NCBI GenBank assembly: GCA_902495455.1
Contig: CABUXJ010000013.1
Coordinates: forward strand, 1 to 64,000
Direction of reading: 5' to 3'
DNA from: an uncultured Prevotella sp.
Lineage (GTDB): Bacteria; Bacteroidota; Bacteroidia; Bacteroidales; Bacteroidaceae
DNA: 64,000 nt
Both the position numbers and the translations under genes were made by a program. Of this stretch, positions 44,898 through 54,168 are shown piece after piece. The stretch's first letter is position 1. Every line of letters starts with the position of its first letter. The notes below the pieces were generated by a model. The model had not been told where the DNA came from. It did not search any database and was given only the letters and a program-made list of their open reading frames with translations.

Positions 44898-45254
44898 ATG
44901 AAAAAGATTGAGGCGATTATTCGCAAGACAAAGTTCGAGGAAGTGAAGGACGCGCTACTCGACATCGACATCGAGTGGTTCTCCTATTATGACGTTCGCG
45001 GCGTCGGGAAAATGCGTCAGGCGCGCATCTACCGCGGAGTGAAGTATGACACGAGCTGCATCGAGCGCGTGCTGATCAGCGTCGTAGTGAGAAATCTGAA
45101 CGTTGAGAAGACCATCGAGGCCATCGTCGCCGCCGCCCGTACGGGAGAGATAGGTGACGGCCGCATTTTCGTTATTCCCGTTGAGGACGCCGTGCGCATC
45201 CGCACCGGAGAGCGCGGGGACATCTCACTTTATAACGCGGAACAGGAGAAATAA
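44898..45254 (+). CDS. glnK: P-II nitrogen regulatory protein
   Basis: A 118-residue trimeric signal protein that senses 2-oxoglutarate and ATP/ADP and plugs the ammonium channel. N-terminal MKKIEAIIRKTKFEEVKDALLD, T-loop VRGVGKMRQARIYRGVKYD with the Tyr of YRG at the usual modification site, and C-terminal GEIGDGRIFVIPVEDAVRIRTGERG are all present. The T-loop differs from enteric GlnB/GlnK (no QKG, and no FLPK after it), which suggests adaptation to its own Amt partner. It is encoded just ahead of amtB, the normal glnK-amtB pairing. Confidence 0.92.
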   Translation: MKKIEAIIRKTKFEEVKDALLDIDIEWFSYYDVRGVGKMRQARIYRGVKYDTSCIERVLISVVVRNLNVEKTIEAIVAAARTGEIGDGRIFVIPVEDAVRIRTGERGDISLYNAEQEK

Positions 45255-45281
45255 TCAAAGACAACACAAACACAGATCAAT

Positions 45282-46640
45282 ATGAAACATACCGTTATAT
45301 ATAAGGTGGCGCTGGCGGCCCTTGCGCTGGCCACGCCTATGGCATCATTTGCCGCCGATACTACCGTCGAAACGCTTGCCCGTGAGACAGAAATCTCTAT
45401 CAACACCGTGTGGATGCTGCTCGCAGCCATGCTCGTCTTCTTCATGCAGCCCGGCTTTGCGCTCTGCGAGGCAGGTTTCTCACGAACGAAGAACACGGCC
45501 AACATCCTGTTCAAGAACTTCGTCGACTTCACCCTCGGTTCCGTTTGCTTCTGGCTGATAGGCTTCGGAGTGATGTGGGGAGCCGGCGGTGCGGGCTTCA
45601 TGGGCATGCCGGAGTGGGGCAGTCTCGACTTCCTGACAGCTCCGGCCGGCCTTCCCGTCGAGGGATTTCTGATGTTCCAGACCGTCTTCTGCGCCACGGC
45701 GGCCACCATCGTGTCGGGTGCAATGGCCGAGAGGACGAAGTTCTCGATGTATATCGTCTATTCGCTGCTCATCTCCCTGATTGTCTACCCGATAGAAGGC
45801 CACTGGACATGGGGTGGCGGCTGGCTCATGAACGGCGAGGAAGGCAGCTTCATGATGGACGTCTTCGGATGTACGTTCCATGACTTCGCCGGCTCGACCG
45901 TCGTCCATTCCTGCGGCGGGTGGCTCGCACTGATCGGTGCTATGGTGCTCGGTCCGCGTCTCGGAAAGTACGGACGTGACGGCAAGAGCCGCGCCATTCC
46001 CGGCCATAGCCTCACTTTCGCAGCCCTCGGCGTGTTCATCCTGTGGTTCGGATGGTTCGGGTTTAACCCCGGTTCGCAGCTTGCCGCCTTCGGTGAAGAT
46101 AACCGCGTGGCCATCTCCCACACCTTCGCGACGACCAACATGGCCGCCTGTACCGGCGGTCTAGCCACGCTCTTCTTCTCTTGGGTGCGCTACGGAAAGC
46201 CCTCGTTGTCGCTCACGCTCAACGGAATCCTCGCCGGATTGGTCGGCATAACGGCCGGATGTGACCTCGTCAGCATCGGCGGAGCCGCCTGTATCGGACT
46301 TATCTGCGGTCTGCTGATGCCCCTGTCAGTCGAGTTCATTGACCACGTGCTTCACATCGACGATCCCGTCGGCGCGTCATCCGTCCACGGTGTCTGCGGA
46401 TTTACGGGAACGGTCTGCACCGGTCTCTTCGCCACCGACAGTGGACTGTTCTACGGTCATGGCTTCAACTTCTTTGTTGCCCAGCTCTTCGGCGCCGTCG
46501 TTGTCGGTGTGTGGGCTATGACTTGTGGTTTTGTGATATTCAAGAGCATCGACTACATCCACGGTCTGCGCGTCTCCCCGCGTATCGAGGAAGAAGGACT
46601 TGATATCTACGAGCATGGTGAAACGGCATACAATTCATGA
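45282..46640 (+). CDS. amtB: Ammonium transporter
   Basis: A 452-residue Amt channel that conducts ammonium across the inner membrane. A cleavable signal (LAALALATPMASFAA) precedes eleven expected helices. The twin pore His are in DFAGSTVVHSCGGW and SSVHGVCGFTGT. Other markers are QPGFALCEAGFSRTKNT at helix 1-2 and LWFGWFGFNPGSQLA. Transcribed with the porin-like gene and glnK, and followed by a strong terminator. Confidence 0.95.
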   Translation: MKHTVIYKVALAALALATPMASFAADTTVETLARETEISINTVWMLLAAMLVFFMQPGFALCEAGFSRTKNTANILFKNFVDFTLGSVCFWLIGFGVMWGAGGAGFMGMPEWGSLDFLTAPAGLPVEGFLMFQTVFCATAATIVSGAMAERTKFSMYIVYSLLISLIVYPIEGHWTWGGGWLMNGEEGSFMMDVFGCTFHDFAGSTVVHSCGGWLALIGAMVLGPRLGKYGRDGKSRAIPGHSLTFAALGVFILWFGWFGFNPGSQLAAFGEDNRVAISHTFATTNMAACTGGLATLFFSWVRYGKPSLSLTLNGILAGLVGITAGCDLVSIGGAACIGLICGLLMPLSVEFIDHVLHIDDPVGASSVHGVCGFTGTVCTGLFATDSGLFYGHGFNFFVAQLFGAVVVGVWAMTCGFVIFKSIDYIHGLRVSPRIEEEGLDIYEHGETAYNS

Positions 46641-46688
46641 TATAACGAATAGAAAGGCCTTTGAATAAAGAGCCGTTATGTTCCAAAC

Positions 46689-46736
46689 ATTAAAACGAAA
46701 TGTTCGTGCAGAAAAGCACGAACATTTCGTTTTAAT
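46689..46736. terminator. Bidirectional terminator between amtB and the GH29 gene
   Basis: A perfect 21-bp stem (46689-46709 with 46716-46736, core AAACGAAATGTTCGTGC) with a 6-nt loop. The A/T-rich ends allow termination on both strands. The two flanking genes converge on it. Confidence 0.8.
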
Positions 46737-46811
46737 ACTTAGAACATGAGCCGAAGGCTAACTATATAAATGGATTGAACAACGCGTTCTGGTGCTTCAA
46801 TGTGCTCTATG

Positions 46812-48485
46812 TTATCTTATTTTCAGCACCGGAGCAATCGTGTTGACTTTCTCCGGCAGTGTGACGGTGAGCTTGCCTCCGGCCTGCGAGAACTTCACTT
46901 TGCCGTAGCCGAGCAGTTCTATTGACTTTATTTTCTCGTCGGCAAGGCTGCGGATGCTTACCGTCATGTCGTTTGGCCATGCGAGGGCCGTGGCATAGAT
47001 GACATTGTCCTTGGCTGTGAAGCGGATTTCGTCGGCGCCGGCCTTGGTGTATTGGCCGTCGTTGAACCCCTGAGCCTTGATGGCGATGTCGCTGTCGGCG
47101 ATGGGCCCCTCACCGAAGACGCGCCACGGCCGGGTGCCGACGATGCTTTCCTTGTTGACTTTCATCCACGCACCGAACTCACGGAGTATGGCTTCTTCCT
47201 TCTCGTCGAACGTTCCGTCGGCCCTGAGCGGCACATTGAGCAGCATGTTGCCGTTTTTGCTCACGATGTCGACGAGCAGTTTCACCACCGTTGCGGCCGA
47301 CTTATAGCGGTTACGTTCATATGTCGAATTGTTATAGTGCCAGTCGCCGAGACAGTTGCAGCACTGCCACGGCTGTTCCATAATCCTGTTAGGCGCTCCG
47401 CGCTCAACGTCCCAGACGAGAGCTTCCTTCTGTTCGTCTGTGAGTATCTTGCCGAACACCACTCCCGGGTCGGGCTTGCCTCCGTTGCGGGGCCGTGTCG
47501 CGGTCTTCGTCTTCAGATGATGGTTGTACATGTGCGCCGTAATCTTCATACCCGCATCGCTCACCGGATAGAAAGGCAGGACGGTGACGTCAAAGTAGAT
47601 AAGGTCGGGCGAATAGCGGTTGATGGCGTCGAGCGTGCGGTTGTAGAAGTTGGTGACATATTCCTCCGTCGGTATCACGGCACCGTTGTCCCATCCCCAC
47701 TGACTGTGTATTCCCTTGTTGTCCCACATCTTGTCGCTCATGTCGTGGTCTTGGGCGTATAGTTTCTGCGGGTCGAGACCCTTCCACCATTTCTCCGTGC
47801 CGTCGGCGTTGGGGCGGTAGCCATCTTCCTTAGTCAGCCATCCGTCATATTTCACACCGCGTTTCTCTCCTTTCAGGTCGAAGCGCCGTGCCGGTTCATA
47901 CCACATCCATGCGTGGTCGGCGTGGAACGATATGCCGAAAGGCAGCCCCGCCTTCTTCGTTGCCGCAGCCCATTCGGCGAGGATGTCACGCCGCGGTCCG
48001 ATGTTCATGGAGTTCCATTCCTGATAAGGGCTGTCCCAGAGGTCGAAGTTATCGTGATGGTTGCCGAGCACGAAAAAGTATTCGGCGCCAATCTCCTTGT
48101 AGAACCGCACGAGCTTTTCCGGTTCCCACTTCTCCGCCTTGAACAGCGGCAGCACATCTTTGAAGCCGAACTCCGACGGATGGCCGTAGTGCTTGAGGTG
48201 GTAGTTATACTTGCCTGTACCTTCCATATACATCTCGCGGGCCATCCAGTCGCCCGAGCCTTCGACACACTGCGGTCCCCAGTGGGCCCAGATGCCGAAC
48301 TTGGCGTTGCGGAACCATTCCGGCGTCTCGTATTGGCGCAGCGACTCCCATGTCGGTTCAAACAAGCCCTTGTCCATTGGTTCCTGCGCCTCGCTTACTT
48401 TCACTTGATACTCCTGTGCCTTGACGGCCGTTGCGGCAATCAATAGGGCTGTGGCAACTGTTACGTTGCGGATAGTCTTATACAT
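46812..48485 (-). CDS. GH29 alpha-L-fucosidase
   Basis: A 557-residue exported enzyme that removes alpha-L-fucose from glycans. The signal peptide ends LLIAATAVKAQ. The GH29 barrel shows WFRNAKFGIWAHWGPQCV, FFVLGNHHDNFDLWDS, KAGLPFGISFHADHAW and PDLIYFDVTVLPF, where the Asp is in the place of the GH29 nucleophile. NGNMLLNVPLRADG is another family signature. A C-terminal beta domain is present. It is the third gene of a minus-strand glycosidase run, 24 bases after the GH106 gene. Confidence 0.9.
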   Translation of the reverse strand: MYKTIRNVTVATALLIAATAVKAQEYQVKVSEAQEPMDKGLFEPTWESLRQYETPEWFRNAKFGIWAHWGPQCVEGSGDWMAREMYMEGTGKYNYHLKHYGHPSEFGFKDVLPLFKAEKWEPEKLVRFYKEIGAEYFFVLGNHHDNFDLWDSPYQEWNSMNIGPRRDILAEWAAATKKAGLPFGISFHADHAWMWYEPARRFDLKGEKRGVKYDGWLTKEDGYRPNADGTEKWWKGLDPQKLYAQDHDMSDKMWDNKGIHSQWGWDNGAVIPTEEYVTNFYNRTLDAINRYSPDLIYFDVTVLPFYPVSDAGMKITAHMYNHHLKTKTATRPRNGGKPDPGVVFGKILTDEQKEALVWDVERGAPNRIMEQPWQCCNCLGDWHYNNSTYERNRYKSAATVVKLLVDIVSKNGNMLLNVPLRADGTFDEKEEAILREFGAWMKVNKESIVGTRPWRVFGEGPIADSDIAIKAQGFNDGQYTKAGADEIRFTAKDNVIYATALAWPNDMTVSIRSLADEKIKSIELLGYGKVKFSQAGGKLTVTLPEKVNTIAPVLKIR

Positions 48486-48509
48486 TATATTATATAGATG
48501 TTGGTGATG

Positions 48510-50996
48510 TCATTCAAATATCAGCTCGACGGGCCCCATCAGTCCTGACGGGAGCAGCGGCGAGTCAGCGTTGAAGAACTTGAAGCAACCCACGGTCTTG
48601 CGGCCCTTCGACGGACGTGGTGTCCCGTCGCGCAGCCAGTCGGGAATAGACTTCATGAAGCGTCCGGCTACGGGCGAGCCCGGTGCGTAGGTATATTGTA
48701 AAGGCTCAGACCATTCGATGTCGTCCGGCTCATGCTCGTCTCCTATCATGCGGTTGGGCCAAAGATTGGTCACGTCTATCTCTATCGTGTTGACGCCCTT
48801 TTGCAGAGCCGCCGTGACGTCGAGCAGGAACGGAGCCTTCCACATAACGGGGAATGTCTTTCCGTTGACACGCACGGCTGCCATGTTCTTGACGTCACCG
48901 AGACTGAGCACGGCGCGTCGGCCGTTCAGTTGTTTCTTCTTCAACGTCACGGAGCGTGTGTATGTGGCCGTGCCGGAGAAATAGCGGATGTCGTCCGTCG
49001 GTGATGTTGTCCAATCGAAGAGCCTGTCGGTCGTGACGGTCGTCGGACCGTCGGTCGATGTCGGGAAGGAGAGAGTCCAGCCCTTGCTGATATCTACGGA
49101 TGTAGCGGGAGTGTCGCTGCGCTGGGTGAGCAGTGCGTTTTCTGACGGATTGGTTCCTGCTGCATACATATCGGCAGTCGGTGTCATGGGTTGCAGACCG
49201 CAGATGACGAGGAAGCGCGAACCGTTCGGTTCAATCGTGACGACGATGCTGTTTTTCTGCTGCTGTGCGGCCATCGTGACGGAGTACGGGTCCCACAATT
49301 CCACGCTGCGGTTCCCGATGAATTCGGCCAAGCGGAGCGTGTCGGCCACCGTACGGTCAGTCGGATTGCAGATGAAAATGATGTCGTTGGCGCCGTCCGT
49401 GCGGCGGTAGGTCTTGAAGCGGTCCGTCAGACGGAGCTGGTCCTTGGCCGGCACGCCGCGCTGCAACAGCGACTGGCACCGCGCCATATAGTCGAACAGC
49501 GCGCGTGCGCCGCCCGCCTTCCACCATGTCTGCCCGGGCACAAACTGCGTTCCCCACTTGCCGAACGACATTCCCGGTTCAATGTCCGGCCAAGGATTGG
49601 CCGCGCCGGCGTGGAGCATCATCCGGTTGACGCCGGTGCAGAAAGCACGGTCGCACACAGGCTTTAGCGTCTGCGGGTCGTCCTGCCATGCGTGGAGCGG
49701 CCAGCATGTGAATGCTTCGGCCACAAGCATGGGGCGCTGCGTGTTGCGCATCACCTTCTCATGTCCGGCCATGTCCTTCCATCCCCAGTTGGGCTCAACC
49801 CAGAATTCGGTGGCGACGATGGCGTTGGGCGACTCTTTCAGAATCTTGTAGATGTCGAGCACGCGGAACGGCTTTTGTCCGCCCGTGCCGTAAGGCTCGA
49901 TGAGCAGCTTCATGCCCGGTGTGCGTTCGGCCAGTTCGGCCATGTAGCCGTAGTAGTTTTCGGCAAAGAGCGACGTCAGCACGTCGGTGAAATCCTTTTT
50001 GAATCGCGCGTATTCTTCCTTGCTGCCGATTATGGCGCGTCCGACGATAGAGGGCAGATAGGGCGTGAGGCTGTAGCCCTTGCGCGAGCGGAACTCGTCA
50101 GGCAGAACGACGCTCCAGTCCTGTCCGCCGGCCTCGTAGCTGTCAATCTCGATGCGGTTGAACGTCTTGCCGGCCATGTCACCGGCCAAGTCAATCAGCA
50201 TCTTCGGATAACCGTCCCAAAAGTGTTTCACGGCTTCGCGGCGCATCTTGTCGCACTCCAGTCCCTGACCCGACACCGGCGACTGCGCCTCGTTGGTCTT
50301 TCCATTGGTCGTGTGGCCGAAACGCAGCACCGCGGGGCAGGTCTTCAGCGTTTCCGCCATCTGTCGCGTAACGTTCAGGGTTCCGTCTTCCGACATATAT
50401 TGTGTCAGGTCGACGATGTCGTCCTTGCCGACGGTCGAATCGGCGGGCATGGCCAGCACGGCGATGTCCTCGTAATAATCATATTTCGGGTCGACGTCGG
50501 GACGTGGAAGCCGGATCGTTTTCCTTTTCTTTATGTTCAGAATATCCTCAGCCGTCAGCCGCGTTTCTGAGAACACGAGCTTCTGCATCGAATATTCAGG
50601 TGTGACATTTCCGTAGGCGCTTGACGACCATCCCGGACAGTTGTGCGTGCCGAAGCTCAGTCCTAATCGTCGGCACTCCTCCATAGCCCAGCGCATCATC
50701 GTCTTCCACTTCTCGCTGCCGATGGCGCATGTCGGGTCACCGACAAGGCTCTGCATGTCGCCGCCAATCTGGAAGTTCTGGACGCCGGCCAGCCCTGCGG
50801 CCTTGAACGCTTCAAGGTCTTTGGTGATGCCCTCCTTCGTGACGAGTCCGTCCATCCATTGCCAGATGATGAGCGGGCGGTTTTCGTCCGTTGGTTTGAG
50901 AAAACCGTCCTTGTATGGCGTCTGTGCGCCGGCAGTGATGGGCAGACCGGCGATGAGCACGGCAGCCATAGATAGATATTTCCTTATTATGTTCAT
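48510..50996 (-). CDS. GH106-type glycoside hydrolase (alpha-L-rhamnosidase-like)
   Basis: An 828-residue exported enzyme. Signal MAAVLIAGLPITAGAQ. Family-like segments are IIWQWMDGLVTKEGITKDLEAFKAAGLAGVQNFQIGG, GTHNCPGWSSS, IEIDSYEAGGQDW and FCTGVNRMMLHAG, and the C-terminal third forms beta-sandwich domains (SGTATYTRSVTLKKKQLNG). GH106 enzymes take rhamnose off pectin side chains and similar glycans. The exact linkage cannot be read from the sequence. It lies between GH95 and GH29 genes on the same strand. Confidence 0.8.
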   Translation of the reverse strand: MNIIRKYLSMAAVLIAGLPITAGAQTPYKDGFLKPTDENRPLIIWQWMDGLVTKEGITKDLEAFKAAGLAGVQNFQIGGDMQSLVGDPTCAIGSEKWKTMMRWAMEECRRLGLSFGTHNCPGWSSSAYGNVTPEYSMQKLVFSETRLTAEDILNIKKRKTIRLPRPDVDPKYDYYEDIAVLAMPADSTVGKDDIVDLTQYMSEDGTLNVTRQMAETLKTCPAVLRFGHTTNGKTNEAQSPVSGQGLECDKMRREAVKHFWDGYPKMLIDLAGDMAGKTFNRIEIDSYEAGGQDWSVVLPDEFRSRKGYSLTPYLPSIVGRAIIGSKEEYARFKKDFTDVLTSLFAENYYGYMAELAERTPGMKLLIEPYGTGGQKPFRVLDIYKILKESPNAIVATEFWVEPNWGWKDMAGHEKVMRNTQRPMLVAEAFTCWPLHAWQDDPQTLKPVCDRAFCTGVNRMMLHAGAANPWPDIEPGMSFGKWGTQFVPGQTWWKAGGARALFDYMARCQSLLQRGVPAKDQLRLTDRFKTYRRTDGANDIIFICNPTDRTVADTLRLAEFIGNRSVELWDPYSVTMAAQQQKNSIVVTIEPNGSRFLVICGLQPMTPTADMYAAGTNPSENALLTQRSDTPATSVDISKGWTLSFPTSTDGPTTVTTDRLFDWTTSPTDDIRYFSGTATYTRSVTLKKKQLNGRRAVLSLGDVKNMAAVRVNGKTFPVMWKAPFLLDVTAALQKGVNTIEIDVTNLWPNRMIGDEHEPDDIEWSEPLQYTYAPGSPVAGRFMKSIPDWLRDGTPRPSKGRKTVGCFKFFNADSPLLPSGLMGPVELIFE

Positions 50997-51026
50997 ATTA
51001 TAGTTTTATTTATTATCGTTTATTTC

Positions 51027-51221
51027 AAACGCAAAGACGCTATGACGCGAAGTTTTTTTATTAGAACACAGAGACACGGAGACACAGAGATTTTATTTTT
51101 TAAATACAAAGACGTATTTTCAACGCAAAGGCCGCAAAGACGCAAAGTTTTTTTATTCTCTGTGTCTCTGTGTCTCTGTGTTCTGATATAAAAATCTTTG
51201 CGTCATGGCGTCTTTGCGTTT
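51027..51221. repeat. Nested inverted repeats of CGCAAAGACGC and ACACAGAGACAC words
   Basis: The outer pair is 51027-51052 with 51196-51221 (AAACGCAAAGACGC words, near-perfect). The inner pair is 51063-51090 with 51157-51184 (the ACACAGAGACAC word, near-perfect). A further CAACGCAAAGGCCGCAAAG unit lies at 51121. The inner word is the same as in 14342-14403. The block fills the gap between the GH95 and GH106 genes. Confidence 0.8.
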
Positions 51222-51241
51222 AAACCATAAAAGCGTCTTAC

Positions 51242-53776
51242 TTATTCCCCTTTGACCTCCACGGTTATTGTCTGTCCGGCTGTCGTCTCGACGTCATATT
51301 CATAGACCTCGCAGAGCGGCTGGGTGGTGATGCGTGCCTGTTCGCTGATCATGGGACGCAGTGTCGGCTGCTGGCCGTAGAACGGATTGGGGTTGTTGCC
51401 TTTTGCCTTGGTAGGAAGATTGAGCGGAGTGTATGAGCGTAGGCGTAGCCGGCCGCCGATGGTGCTGCGGATGACGGCGGATACGAGCCGGCCGTCACGC
51501 CAGACCATCCGGTCGACGACAAATCCGCCACGCGCGCAGAGTCCGCCTACCTCGCCGTCGCGCCATGCCGATGGCAAGGCGGGCAGGAGGTGGAGCGCAC
51601 CGTCATGGCTCTGGATGAGCATCTCGGCGATGCCGGTGGTGCAACCGAAGTTGCCGTCAATCTGGAACGGCGGATGAGCGTCGAAGAGATTGGGATAGGT
51701 GCCGCCGCCCTGACCCTTCTGATTCTCGGGGCTGACGTATGTCAGCTGGTTCTTTATCAGCCGATAGGCATGGTCGCCATCGAGCATGCGCGCCCAGAAA
51801 CAGACCTTCCATCCCATCGACCATCCCGTGGACGGGTCGCCGCGCTGGATGAGCGTGTTGCGTGCGGCCTCGAATAGCACCGGTGTGCGGTAGGGCGAAA
51901 TCTGCTGACCGGGATAGAGTCCCCAGAGATGGGAGATGTGGCGGTGGTGGTCGGTGGGTGTGTCCCAGTCCTCAAACCACTCCTGCAGCTGACCGTAGCG
52001 TCCCACCTGCATCGGCGGCAGACGTCGGCGCAGGTGGGCCAGCGTGTCGGCGAAAGCGCTGTCGCGGGAAAGCGTGCGGGCGGCCTCGATGACATTGGAG
52101 AAGAGGTCGGTGACGAGCTGGTTGTCCATCGTTATGCCGGCGTAGAGATTGGCCTTCGGCATACCCTTGACGGCGCGCGGACGGTTTTCGGGCGAGTTTG
52201 ACGGCGTGACGACGAGATAGCCCGTGCGCGGGTCCTCGACGAGGAAGTCGACGAAAAACTCGGCCGCGCCGCGCATGACGGGATAGGCCTGTTCGAGGAA
52301 CCTCCGGTCGCCGGTGTAGAGATAGTGCATCCACAGATGCTGACAGAGCCACGCACCGCCCGAGGGCCAGATGCCGCAGTAGGCGTAGTCGAGGGCGCCG
52401 GTGATGCGCCACAGGTCACTGTTGTGATGGCACACCCATCCGCGGCAGCCATACATCCGCGATGCGGTCTCGGCGCCGCTCTCGCTCATCTCGCTGACCA
52501 TCCGCAGCAACGGTTCGTGAAGCTCGCTGAGATTGGTTACCTCGGCCGGCCAGTAGTTCATCTCGGTGTTGATGTTGGTCGTGTAGTTGCACGACCACGC
52601 CGGCGACGTCTTGTCGTTCCACTTGCCCTGAAGATTGGCGGCCTGACATCCCGGCTGCGAGCAGGAGATCAGCAGATAGCGGCCGAACTGGAAGTAGAGC
52701 GCTTCAAGATGAGGGTCGTTGCCCTCTGCATATTCGCGGATGCGTCGGTCGATGGGCTTCTGCGCCTGAGCGTTCTCACCGAGGTTGAGGCTCACGCGGT
52801 CGTATTGGCTCCGGTAGCGGTCGATGTGGCTGTTGCGGGCCTTGTCATAGCGCGTCGAAGCGGCTTTCAGCGTGGCTGTATTGCGGCTGTAAGGGTCGGC
52901 GGTCAGCTCCTTGTAGTTGGTGAAATTGGTCGCCATAGCGATATAGACGGTCACTTCCGATGCTCCCGTGACCGTGACGGCCGTGTCGGCCGGGGCGACG
53001 CTTCCGCCACGCTGGGCCACCTTCATGTCGGCACAGTAGCGGACGCGCCCCTCGACATTCGGTTTGCCTTCGGTCGTACCTTCGAGGCGCAGCATGTCGC
53101 GGCCGATGGTCCTGACCTCGGGCGACGGCATGGGTGTCGAGTAGGTCAGCCGGCAACTGATGGAGCGCGGCTTTGACGACGTGATGCGTATGCGGATGAG
53201 GCCGTCGGTCAGCGAGGCAAATGCTTCCTCACGATATTCCACACCGCCGACCTTATAGCTTGTCGTGGCGATGGCACGGTCGATGTCCAGTTCGCGGCGA
53301 TAGTCGGTGACGCTGCCGCTGCGGCCGGAGTATGTGATGTTGAGGCTGCCCACGGTCTGATAAGGCATCTCACGGCCGACGGGAGAGATGATGCACTCAT
53401 TGCCGATGCGCTCGGCCTCGTCGCTCCGTCCCTCGAAAATCAGGCGGCGCATCTCGGGCAGGGCCTTTAGTCCCTTCGGATTGTAGTTTGAATACGGCTG
53501 TCCGGCCGATACGGTCTCTTCGTTGAGCTGATAGCGCGAACTGTCCGTGCCGCCGAATATCATGGCCGCCACACGTCCGTTGCCGATGGGCAGGGCTTCT
53601 TCCCAATAGTCGGCGGGGCGGTCGAACCACAAGAGATAGGGGCTGCGGCTGTCGGATGCAGGCTTGCTGACGGCAGTGGATTTGTTTACTGATGCCGAGG
53701 ACATAGTCATCGGCGTACGGGCCACGGAGGCGATACCGGAGAGCATCAGTGTGGCTGCGATTAGTAGATTTCTCAT
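51242..53776 (-). CDS. GH95 alpha-L-fucosidase-family glycoside hydrolase
   Basis: An 844-residue exported enzyme. Signal LLIAATLMLSGIASVA. GH95 signatures: WEEALPIGNGRVAAMIFGG near the N-terminus, NLQGKWNDKTSPAWSCNYTTNINTEMNYWPAEVTNLSE in the (alpha/alpha)6 barrel with the catalytic region, GWVCHHNSDLW, and TDHHRHISHLWGLYPGQQISP. GH95 enzymes are alpha-1,2-L-fucosidases, or alpha-L-galactosidases in some pectin systems. First gene of the GH95-GH106-GH29 run. No SusC/SusD pair or regulator adjoins it. Confidence 0.92.
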   Translation of the reverse strand: MRNLLIAATLMLSGIASVARTPMTMSSASVNKSTAVSKPASDSRSPYLLWFDRPADYWEEALPIGNGRVAAMIFGGTDSSRYQLNEETVSAGQPYSNYNPKGLKALPEMRRLIFEGRSDEAERIGNECIISPVGREMPYQTVGSLNITYSGRSGSVTDYRRELDIDRAIATTSYKVGGVEYREEAFASLTDGLIRIRITSSKPRSISCRLTYSTPMPSPEVRTIGRDMLRLEGTTEGKPNVEGRVRYCADMKVAQRGGSVAPADTAVTVTGASEVTVYIAMATNFTNYKELTADPYSRNTATLKAASTRYDKARNSHIDRYRSQYDRVSLNLGENAQAQKPIDRRIREYAEGNDPHLEALYFQFGRYLLISCSQPGCQAANLQGKWNDKTSPAWSCNYTTNINTEMNYWPAEVTNLSELHEPLLRMVSEMSESGAETASRMYGCRGWVCHHNSDLWRITGALDYAYCGIWPSGGAWLCQHLWMHYLYTGDRRFLEQAYPVMRGAAEFFVDFLVEDPRTGYLVVTPSNSPENRPRAVKGMPKANLYAGITMDNQLVTDLFSNVIEAARTLSRDSAFADTLAHLRRRLPPMQVGRYGQLQEWFEDWDTPTDHHRHISHLWGLYPGQQISPYRTPVLFEAARNTLIQRGDPSTGWSMGWKVCFWARMLDGDHAYRLIKNQLTYVSPENQKGQGGGTYPNLFDAHPPFQIDGNFGCTTGIAEMLIQSHDGALHLLPALPSAWRDGEVGGLCARGGFVVDRMVWRDGRLVSAVIRSTIGGRLRLRSYTPLNLPTKAKGNNPNPFYGQQPTLRPMISEQARITTQPLCEVYEYDVETTAGQTITVEVKGE

Positions 53777-53845
53777 ATTTTAATTAAGTAGAATTGTTCG
53801 GGATAGGTTCCGGAATGAATTTTTCAAAATTCCGACTGGTGTTTG

Positions 53846-53853
53846 CAAAGTTA
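53846..53853 (-). promoter_or_regulatory. Promoter -7 box for the glycosidase run
   Basis: TAACTTTG on the minus strand (TAnnTTTG), 70 bases upstream of the GH95 ATG. No clear -33 partner. Confidence 0.5.
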
Positions 53854-53941
53854 CGGTTTTTATGGCAGAAACCATTCTTTTGTGACCGGAATTTACGACA
53901 TTCTCCTTTAGTTTTTGTTATACGACTTTATGCATCACCCA

Positions 53942-54071
53942 CAAGTAGGGTCGCGACCCGTCGCGATCGCCTCTTTGTCTCGTGGGTTAACTCACCGGTT
54001 GACTTATATATATATGATTGGTTGTGCGGTTGGTTGTGTGGTTGACAACGAGGCGGTCGCGACCCTACTTG
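53942..54071. repeat. TCGCGACC inverted repeat element
   Basis: CAAGTAGGGTCGCGACC at 53942-53958 is exactly inverted at 54055-54071. A second arm pair inside (CGCCTC(T)TTGTC and GACAA(C)GAGGCG) extends it with one mismatch. The spacer is AT-rich with TATATATATA and GGTTG repeats. The layout is MITE-like, but no target-site duplication was found. Confidence 0.75.
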
Positions 54072-54168
54072 GGGATGTTACTCCAGATGTCGGATGGACT
54101 ACATTTATCTTTACAAAACGGCATCATCCGAAATCTCCGTTTTTGCTCATTTTCGGACCGTTTGAAAA

